Part shown: positions 1 to 5,221 of the stretch, piece after piece
How positions within the stretch are numbered: position 1 is the stretch's first letter
How the letters are laid out: each line of letters begins with the position of its first letter
DNA from: Caulobacteraceae bacterium
GTDB taxonomy: Bacteria; Pseudomonadota; Alphaproteobacteria; Caulobacterales; Caulobacteraceae
Assembly (NCBI GenBank): GCA_947484535.1
Contig: CANKPO010000126.1
Span: 1-5,221, forward strand
Reading direction: 5' to 3'
DNA: 5,221 bases
Translations under genes and position numbers: made by a program
The notes under the pieces: model-generated
Seen by the model: the letters and a program-made list of their open reading frames with translations, nothing else
Told to the model about the DNA's origin: nothing
The model's database searches: none

Positions 1-974
1 CCGTCGGCCAAGATGCGATCAATCTCAGCCGGATCATCCATCAGGCGGCGCATACGCTCACCAATCGGACCCATCACGGCGACGGCCAAATCGGCTAGGG
101 CTGGTTTGAAACTGCCAAAGCCTTGGCCGCCATATTGCGCCAAGACCTCCGCCTTGGTGATCCCGGCCAGAGCGGCATAGATCCCGACCAGATTGTCGGC
201 TTCGGCTCGGCCCTTGAGGGTCTCAAGATCTTCGGGCAAGGGCTCAGGATCAGTTCGGGCCTTGCGGATCTTTTGAGCAATGGTGTCGGCATCATCCATC
301 AGATTGATACGGCTATTGTCCGAGGGATCGGACTTGCTCATCTTGGCCGAACCGTCGCGCAGGCTCATGACGCGCGCGCCCGGCCCATCAATCAGGGGCT
401 CGGTCAGGGGGAAGAAGCCGGGTGCGGCAAAGTCGTTGTTAAACTTGGCGGCAATGTCGCGGGTCAGCTCAAGATGCTGTTTCTGGTCCTCGCCAACCGG
501 CACGCGGGTGGCTTTATAGACCAGAATATCGGCGGCCTGCAGCACGGGATAGGTATAGAGCCCGACGCTGGAGCGTTCCTTGTTCTTGCCCGACTTTTCC
601 TTGAACTGGGTCATCCGGTCCAGCCAGCCGAGCCGCGCCACGCAGTTGAAGATCCACGCCAATTCGGCATGGGCCCGCACCGCAGACTGGGGAAAGATCG
701 CCGCCTTTTTGGGATCAACACCCGCCGCCAGATAGGCCGCCGCGATCTCGCGGGTCTGGGCAGTCAGAAGGGCCGGGTCCTGCCAGACCGTGATGGCGTG
801 TAGATCAACCACGCAGAAGAAGCACTCGACCTCGTCCTGCAGGCGCACGAACTTGGTCAGGGCCCCCAGATAGTTGCCCAGATGCAGCGCGCCAGAGGGC
901 TGGACGCCCGACAGGACGCGGTCAGGGCCGCTATAGACGGCGGGGGCAGTGGCGGGGGCGGGCGTTTCAGTCAT
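1..974 (-). CDS. trpS: Tryptophanyl-tRNA synthetase, 3' end outside window
   Basis: Cytoplasmic class Ic aminoacyl-tRNA synthetase that activates tryptophan with ATP and attaches it to tRNA-Trp. I translated 324 complete codons from the ATG at 974; the frame is open to base 1. The HIGH-type ATP motif is [11 protein letters not shown] (residues 28-38, key HLGN at 31-34) and the second signature is AKMSKSD (KMSKS at 211-215). Between them lie MTQFKEKS (121-128), [10 protein letters not shown] (142-151; D149 matches the family Asp that contacts the indole nitrogen) and [18 protein letters not shown] (158-175). All are hallmark TrpS segments. E. coli TrpS is 334 residues, and this protein has about 14 extra Ala/Pro-rich N-terminal residues, so roughly 25 C-terminal residues should be missing. 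The ATG is the only sensible start: an in-frame TAG, the murJ stop, lies four codons upstream. No clear Shine-Dalgarno is present in the 12-base gap, so translation may be coupled to murJ. Identity is certain; only the C-terminus is unseen. Confidence 0.98.
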   Translation of the reverse strand, partial: MTETPAPATAPAVYSGPDRVLSGVQPSGALHLGNYLGALTKFVRLQDEVECFFCVVDLHAITVWQDPALLTAQTREIAAAYLAAGVDPKKAAIFPQSAVRAHAELAWIFNCVARLGWLDRMTQFKEKSGKNKERSSVGLYTYPVLQAADILVYKATRVPVGEDQKQHLELTRDIAAKFNNDFAAPGFFPLTEPLIDGPGARVMSLRDGSAKMSKSDPSDNSRINLMDDADTIAQKIRKARTDPEPLPEDLETLKGRAEADNLVGIYAALAGITKAEVLAQYGGQGFGSFKPALADLAVAVMGPIGERMRRLMDDPAEIDRILAD

Positions 975-986
975 GACGAGCAGGTT

Positions 987-2687
987 CTAACCAAGATCAA
1001 GGGGCGGGACGGTCGTGGCCGAAGGGTCTTGCTCCGCCTTAGCAGGACGGCGCAAGGCGGCTTTTACCTCAGCCAAGGTCAAACCGCCAAAGGCAAACAA
1101 AAACAGCGGATAGAGCAGTCCGGCCACGGCCACCACAGCCAAGACCGCGATCTCTTTGGCTCCAAGCGCCTTGGTCCCACCGACTGTGAGTTGGATGAAT
1201 TCGAACGGGGCCTCGACAAGGGGGCGCCAATGGGTAGCCGCGGCCATGACAAGACCAATGGCCAGACTGGCCAAACCGATGCGGACGATCCGACTCCAGG
1301 CCGCAGCGCTGGGCTGATAGGTACCGCGCCGCGCCAGTGCGCCCATCATCAGGGCAACATTCAGCCACGCCGCCGCGCTGGTCGCCGCCGCAATACCTTG
1401 CACCCCGACAAGGCGGAACAGGGCAATGCCGAGCACCACATTGACGGTCACGGAGGCCAGCGCAAAGATCATCGGACCCTTGGTATCCTGCCGCGCAAAG
1501 AAGGCGGGTGACAGGATGCGGGTCAAGACAAAGGCCGGTACACCCCAACCATATTGCAACAGTGCCTTGGCGGTTTCGACAGAGTCATAGGTCGAAAAGA
1601 GACCTCGGGTGAACAGCCCATCAATCAAGAAATAGGGCATGGCGATCAGGGCTGCGGCGGCGGGCAAACAGAAGGCCAGCGCCAAGGCTACGGCCTCATC
1701 CATCGCCCCTTGCGCGTCCTTGCTATCGCCCGAATGGACGGCCCGCGACAGGCGCGGCAAAAGGGCTACCCCGATGGCGACGCCGACAAGTCCGAGGGGC
1801 AGTTGATAGAGACGGTCTGCGACATTGAGCCAGTTGCGTGCACCATTGACGCTGGAAACCAGATTTCCAGAGATGAAGATATTGATCTGGGTGGCGCTGG
1901 CGGCGATGGCACCGGGGACGGCCAAGGCCAGCAGCTTCTTGATCTCCGGCGTCAGGCGCGGCAGGCGCCAATGGACCTTGGCCCCTGACTTGGTGACGCC
2001 CCAGGTCAGCAGCATGGCCTGAGCCACGCCCGACACAACCACGCCATAGATGGCCCAGCGCGCGGCGGCGTGGGCCTCATGCTGGGGCAGGACAAAGATC
2101 AGCATCATCAGGTTCAGCAGGGTCGGTGCCACCGCTGAAAGGCCAAACCGGCCCCTCGCATTCAAGACGCCCGACAGGTGCGCGGTAATGGCCATGCAGG
2201 GCAGATAGGGCATGGCCAGCTGGGTCAAGATCACGGAAAGCTTGAACTTTTCCGGATCAGAGACATAGCCGGGATTCATGATGATCATCAGCCATGGCAT
2301 GGCCAACTGGGCGGCAATGGTCAGGATGATGGTCGCCGCCGCCAAGGTGGCCATGGCATCCGCCGCAAGCTTGTCAGCAATCTCTTCGCCGTCTTCGGTC
2401 AGGGATTTGGAATAGGCTGGCACAAAGGCGGCCGCAAAGGCCCCCTCCGCAAAGATCCGGCGAAAGAGATTGGGGAAGGCCAGCGCCGTGGCATAGGCAT
2501 CCCCGGCGATGGTGGCGCTGGCGCCAATGCGGGCCGTGACGACCAGATCGCGCGCTAGACCCATGAACCGGCTGACCAGGGTCAGGCTTGAATAGATCAA
2601 GGACGAGCGCATCAGGCTCGCCCCGGGCTTGGGGGCGGGCGTCTTGGGCGATTGCGCCGGGGTCTGATCTGGCAAGGGTTCGGTCAC
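987..2687 (-). CDS. murJ: Lipid II flippase MurJ (MviN family), complete
   Basis: Inner-membrane MOP-superfamily transporter that moves the peptidoglycan precursor lipid II to the periplasmic face. The 566 residues (E. coli 511) read as about 14 hydrophobic segments, near 28-52, 62-92, 110-137, 150-175, 183-203, 210-230, 248-278, 296-318, 330-356, 372-395, 404-424, 430-451, 462-484 and 511-535. By eye alignment to E. coli MurJ, the cavity residues are kept: R40 and R46 (SRFMGLARD; E. coli R18, R24), D63 (D39), R76/R77 (FPNLFRRIFAEG; R52/R53) and R292 (ADRLYQLPLG; R270). Start: GTG at 2687, just downstream of an in-frame TAG (2697-2699), with a weak AGGG seven bases before it. ATG at 2612 (M26) is an alternative that keeps all of the first helix; the 25 extra residues are Pro/Ala/Lys-rich but use GC-ending codons, which favours GTG. 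The stop is TAG. The C-terminal tail after about residue 545 is polar. Family is certain; the start is moderately certain. Confidence 0.97.
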   Translation of the reverse strand: MTEPLPDQTPAQSPKTPAPKPGASLMRSSLIYSSLTLVSRFMGLARDLVVTARIGASATIAGDAYATALAFPNLFRRIFAEGAFAAAFVPAYSKSLTEDGEEIADKLAADAMATLAAATIILTIAAQLAMPWLMIIMNPGYVSDPEKFKLSVILTQLAMPYLPCMAITAHLSGVLNARGRFGLSAVAPTLLNLMMLIFVLPQHEAHAAARWAIYGVVVSGVAQAMLLTWGVTKSGAKVHWRLPRLTPEIKKLLALAVPGAIAASATQINIFISGNLVSSVNGARNWLNVADRLYQLPLGLVGVAIGVALLPRLSRAVHSGDSKDAQGAMDEAVALALAFCLPAAAALIAMPYFLIDGLFTRGLFSTYDSVETAKALLQYGWGVPAFVLTRILSPAFFARQDTKGPMIFALASVTVNVVLGIALFRLVGVQGIAAATSAAAWLNVALMMGALARRGTYQPSAAAWSRIVRIGLASLAIGLVMAAATHWRPLVEAPFEFIQLTVGGTKALGAKEIAVLAVVAVAGLLYPLFLFAFGGLTLAEVKAALRRPAKAEQDPSATTVPPLDLG

Positions 2688-2749
2688 TGCGCGGCCCTAC
2701 GCCGCGAGACCTGCGGGGTCAAGTCTACGGGCTGGAATTGACCGGTCAT
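2684..2749 (-). CDS. Possible 21-codon leader ORF bridging glnD and murJ (uncertain)
   Basis: An ATG at 2749 lies two bases after the glnD TAG and opens a 21-residue frame (starts MTGQFQPVDL, ends VSRRRAAQ). Its TGA (2686-2684) overlaps the murJ GTG start as GTGA. Sixteen of its 20 internal codons end in G or C, which fits the neighbours but is also expected by chance in this GC-rich DNA. There is no visible Shine-Dalgarno, so it would depend on ribosomes finishing glnD and re-initiating. I recognise no family and claim no function for the peptide. It could equally be a chance reading frame in the spacer, and it would have no direct link to murJ if murJ starts at 2612. Confidence 0.2.
   Translation of the reverse strand: MTGQFQPVDLTPQVSRRRAAQ
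2690..2706 (-). promoter_or_regulatory. GC hairpin immediately upstream of murJ start codon
   Basis: On the transcribed strand the sequence reads CGCGGC-GTAGG-GCCGCG, a perfect six-pair all-GC stem with a five-base loop. It ends two bases before the murJ GTG. The weak Shine-Dalgarno-like AGGG spans the loop and the first stem base. A stem here would be expected to hinder ribosome loading unless melted by an upstream ribosome. No U-tract follows, so it is not an intrinsic terminator. The inverted repeat is seen directly; any regulatory role is inference. Confidence 0.4.
2739..2748. repeat. 10-bp perfect palindrome after glnD
   Basis: TGACCGGTCA is a perfect palindrome starting three bases after the glnD stop. 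A second, weaker inverted pair follows on the minus strand (GACC-CCGCA-GGTC), reusing the same GACC/GGTC half-sites. Together with the hairpin before murJ, the 64-base spacer is unusually rich in dyad symmetry. It could be a protein-binding site, an RNA stem or chance. I cannot assign it to a known regulator. Confidence 0.25.
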
Positions 2750-2751
2750 GG

Positions 2752-5221
2752 CTAGCGGCCAACGCTGGCGCGCGCGCGTTGAAGGCGCGGCTTGGGCTTG
2801 CCTTGAGGCGCGGCCTCTTCCTCGTCGAGCACCTTGAGGAGCTGGGTCTTGACGGTGCCGATCCGCCGAGGATCGGTCAGGCCCTGCCCGTCACTGTCGT
2901 GAACATAGAAGGCATCGACGGCCCGCTCGCCATAGGCATCAATATGGGCCGACTGGATCGACAGCCCGCTGTCCGACAGGGTGCGCGCCAGGTCCGCCAG
3001 AAGACCCGGACGGTCTCGGCCCGAGACCTCAATCACGGTGGACTCTTCGGAGGTGTCGTTGTCCATCACCACAGACGGCGAGATCGAGAAGGCGGCGGCG
3101 CGGCCCAGTTCGATGGGTGCGCGGCCTTCAAGCGTAATGGGCTCGCCGCGCGCCGCCGATTCCAGCGCCGCAATCATCCGGTCCAGAGCCCTTGGATTGT
3201 CCCCGCCAAAGGGGGCACCGCTGACATCCTGCACAAAGAACACGTCCAAGGCCTGACCTGCCCGCGACGTATAGACCCGCGCGCCAACGACATTGGCCCC
3301 CATGGCCGACATGACCTGGGCCAGATCAGCAAACAGGCCCCGCCGGTCACTCGCCGCGATGGTGATCTCTGATGCGTTGCGATCCAGGGCGATCCGCGCA
3401 CTGGCGGCGGCACCGCCCATTTCAGCGGCCCTGAGGCCAAGCCTTGCATGGCTGGCATGTTCGTCGAGCGAGAAGCCCATGAAATAGGCGTCCTCCATCA
3501 TCGATACCCACGGGGCAATGGCGGGATTGATCTCGATCAACTGTTCGCGGATTGCACCTGCCGCGGCCTGCTGTTGACGCAGGACCGATGCAGTGGGGTC
3601 GGAGCCGCGCCCGCCTCGGAACACGGCCTCGGTGGCGGTAAAGAGCTCGCGCATCAGCTGGCCCTTCCAGCCGTTCCAGACCCCCGGTCCCACGGCGCGG
3701 ATATCGGCCACGGTCAGGACCAGCAACAGCCGCATCCGTTCAGGATTTTCCATGATCCGCGCAAAGGCCGTCACGGTGCGAGGATCGGCGACATCGCGCT
3801 TTTGGGCATAGTCGCTCATGACCAGATGGTGCTCGACCAGCCACGCGATTAGCTCGATCCGGTCGCGTTCCAGTCCCAGCCGTTCGCACGCCGAACGCGC
3901 CGCCCTTGCCCCGGCCTTTTCCTGCCCGCCTTCGCCGCCCTTGCCCGTATCGTGCAGCAGCATGGCGAGGAACAGGACCTCGCGGTCTTCGATCAGGGGC
4001 CAGATACTGGTGGCCAGAGGATGGTCCTCGCCCATCTTGCCCGTGGCAATGTCGGCGATCACACCCACGGCCCGCAGGGTGTGCTCATCAACCGTATAGG
4101 AATGGTACATATTAAACTGCATCTGGGCGACGACGCGGCCAAATTCAGGAAGATAGCGCCCCAAGACCCCGGCCTCATTCATCAAGGTCAAGGTGCGATA
4201 GGTCCGCGTGCTGCGGGCCAGAATATTGAGAAAGACCTTGGCCGCCAAGGGGTCGCGCCGAACCTTGGAGGTGATCAGGTGCAGGGCGCGGGTCACCGCC
4301 GTAAAGGCGTCAGGGTGCAGATCGAGATTGCGCTGATCGGCCAGCTCGAACAGGCGCAAAAGATTGTTCGGATCGCGTTCAAATGTGGAAATCCCATCGA
4401 CACTGAGCCGCCCGCCATCTTCAAGGAAGCCCTCGACCTCCAGGGCCTTGCGGGTTGATTTTTTCGGCGCGCCTAAGAACCGCGACAGGCCCTGCGGACG
4501 GCGCTTGGCCTCTTCGGCCTCAAGCTGGGCGCAGAAGGTGCGGGTCAGGGCCCCAACCTCTTTGGCGATCAGGAAATAGCGGCGCATGAACCGCTCGACG
4601 GCCGGCGCATCGCCTCGGTCGCCATAGCCCATCCGCCGCGCGATCTCGGGCTGCAGGTCGAAGGTCAGGCGCTCTTCGGCCCGGCCCGTGGCGAAATGCA
4701 GATGGGCGCGCACGGCCCAGAGGAAGTCGAAGGCGCGGATGAAGGCCCGCACCTCACGCTTTTCAAAGAAATCGAGCTGAACCACCCCGTCGACATTCTC
4801 GGCGGGATGTAGATATTGCGCGATCCAAAAGAGGGTATGGAGGTCGCGCAGCGCGCCCTTGCCTTCCTTGACATTGGGCTCGACCAGATAGCGTGATGCC
4901 CCGGCACGAATATGGCGGTCATCGCGCTCCTTGAGCTTAGCGGCAACGAATTCTGAGCCCGTGCCCTTGACCACCTCATTGCGAAACCGGCTACGAAGCT
5001 CTTCGACCAGCCGCTCGTCACCGGTCAGGCGGCGGCCCTCCAAGAGCGAGGTGCGGATGGTGAAGTCTTCGCGCGACAGCTTGATACATTCATCGATGGT
5101 GCGCGAGGCATGACCCACCTTGAAGCCCAGATCCCACAGGGCATAGAGCATAAATTCGATGACGCTCTCAGCATAGGCGGTCTGTTTGTAGGGCCGCAGG
5201 AACAGCAGATCGAGGTCCGAA
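2752..5221 (-). CDS. glnD: PII uridylyltransferase / uridylyl-removing enzyme GlnD, 5' end outside window
   Basis: Bifunctional cytoplasmic nitrogen sensor that uridylylates PII proteins (GlnB/GlnK) when glutamine is low and removes UMP when it is high. The frame is open to the right edge; 822 residues are visible, numbered from the first full codon (5220-5218). They begin inside the nucleotidyltransferase site with SDLDLLF, D2 and D4 being the expected metal-binding pair, followed by LWDLGFKVGHASRT (28-41) and the GlnD helical region (LVEPNVKEGKGALRDLHTLFW, about 112-132). The HD hydrolase domain has DEHT (H380), LLHDTGKG (H423-D424), VEHHLVMS (H464/H465) and TVADI (D506). Two ACT domains follow: about 618-691 (SDRRGLFADLAQVMSAMGANV) and 727-801 (GRDRPGLLADLARTLSDSGLSI), the glutamine-sensing module. 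A basic tail (KPKPRLQRARASVGR) ends at a TAG. E. coli GlnD is 890 residues, so about 100 or more N-terminal residues, including the first Gly-rich motif, are missing. No catalytic residue in the visible part is lost. Confidence 0.98.
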   Translation of the reverse strand, partial: SDLDLLFLRPYKQTAYAESVIEFMLYALWDLGFKVGHASRTIDECIKLSREDFTIRTSLLEGRRLTGDERLVEELRSRFRNEVVKGTGSEFVAAKLKERDDRHIRAGASRYLVEPNVKEGKGALRDLHTLFWIAQYLHPAENVDGVVQLDFFEKREVRAFIRAFDFLWAVRAHLHFATGRAEERLTFDLQPEIARRMGYGDRGDAPAVERFMRRYFLIAKEVGALTRTFCAQLEAEEAKRRPQGLSRFLGAPKKSTRKALEVEGFLEDGGRLSVDGISTFERDPNNLLRLFELADQRNLDLHPDAFTAVTRALHLITSKVRRDPLAAKVFLNILARSTRTYRTLTLMNEAGVLGRYLPEFGRVVAQMQFNMYHSYTVDEHTLRAVGVIADIATGKMGEDHPLATSIWPLIEDREVLFLAMLLHDTGKGGEGGQEKAGARAARSACERLGLERDRIELIAWLVEHHLVMSDYAQKRDVADPRTVTAFARIMENPERMRLLLVLTVADIRAVGPGVWNGWKGQLMRELFTATEAVFRGGRGSDPTASVLRQQQAAAGAIREQLIEINPAIAPWVSMMEDAYFMGFSLDEHASHARLGLRAAEMGGAAASARIALDRNASEITIAASDRRGLFADLAQVMSAMGANVVGARVYTSRAGQALDVFFVQDVSGAPFGGDNPRALDRMIAALESAARGEPITLEGRAPIELGRAAAFSISPSVVMDNDTSEESTVIEVSGRDRPGLLADLARTLSDSGLSIQSAHIDAYGERAVDAFYVHDSDGQGLTDPRRIGTVKTQLLKVLDEEEAAPQGKPKPRLQRARASVGR

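Noticed and set aside
123..803. 226-residue plus-strand ORF opposite trpS
   Set aside because: It lies wholly antisense to a certain trpS reading frame, shows no recognisable motif, and long antisense frames are expected in GC-rich coding DNA.
981..990. GGTT-AG-AACC inverted repeat at the murJ stop
   Set aside because: A four-base stem with a two-base loop is sterically impossible as drawn and is likely chance.
882..1511. 209-residue plus-strand ORF spanning the murJ-trpS junction
   Set aside because: The translation is low-complexity and rich in Gly, Arg, Gln and His with no domain. It is antisense to two well-supported genes.
1069..1548. 159-residue minus-strand ORF within murJ in another frame
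   Set aside because: It is Cys/Gly/Arg-rich out-of-frame translation of murJ transmembrane codons, without family resemblance.
2690..2706. Intrinsic terminator between glnD and murJ
   Set aside because: The stem is good, but the bases after it are CAGTGACC with no U-tract, and it abuts the next start codon.
2717..2722. TTGACC on the minus strand as a -35 box for a murJ promoter
   Set aside because: No convincing -10 element lies at normal spacing; the position about 17 bases downstream reads TAGGGC. Not strong enough to annotate.
2779..3372. 197-residue plus-strand ORF opposite the glnD ACT domains
   Set aside because: It is a shadow of conserved ACT-domain codons and has no motif or initiation signal of its own.
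3448..4458. Several plus-strand ORFs (3448-3852, 3818-4099, 3952-4458) opposite the glnD HD region
   Set aside because: They overlap one another in different frames and are antisense to intact HD-domain coding sequence, so none is credible.
1..5221. Mobile element, CRISPR array, tRNA/rRNA gene, or novel defence system
   Set aside because: Nearly all of the window is accounted for by three intact-looking housekeeping genes. I saw no direct-repeat array, transposase, cloverleaf or foreign-looking composition.

Overview
This window is a compact, co-directional block of three genes on the minus strand. In transcription order they are glnD (5' end cut off by the right edge), murJ (complete) and trpS (3' end cut off by the left edge). 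The DNA is GC-rich with strong G/C preference at third codon positions. I recognise the order glnD-murJ(mviN)-trpS as a common arrangement in Alphaproteobacteria. The Pro/Ala-rich N-terminal tails and overall sequence style suggest a Caulobacterales-like organism, but that placement is inferred from memory, not from a search.

Layout: glnD occupies 5221 down to 2752 and encodes the PII uridylyltransferase/uridylyl-removing enzyme. Its nucleotidyltransferase Asp pair, HD domain and two ACT domains are all visible. A 64-base gap follows (2751-2688). It holds a perfect 10-bp palindrome, a GC-only hairpin just before the murJ start, and a possible 21-codon ORF that links the glnD stop to the murJ start. 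murJ (2687-987) encodes the lipid II flippase with the key cavity arginines intact. Twelve bases later trpS (974 to beyond base 1) encodes tryptophanyl-tRNA synthetase with both class I signature motifs.

The tight spacing, shared direction and absence of any U-tract terminator between genes suggest one transcript. It would combine nitrogen sensing (GlnD), cell-wall precursor export (MurJ) and charging of tRNA-Trp (TrpS). These are housekeeping genes whose functions are not obviously linked. I see no mobile element, CRISPR array, RNA gene or defence-type system. The only part the standard annotation does not explain is the glnD-murJ junction, which could be a translational-coupling device for murJ. 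That idea is a hypothesis. Many long plus-strand ORFs exist, but they behave as antisense shadows of the three real genes.
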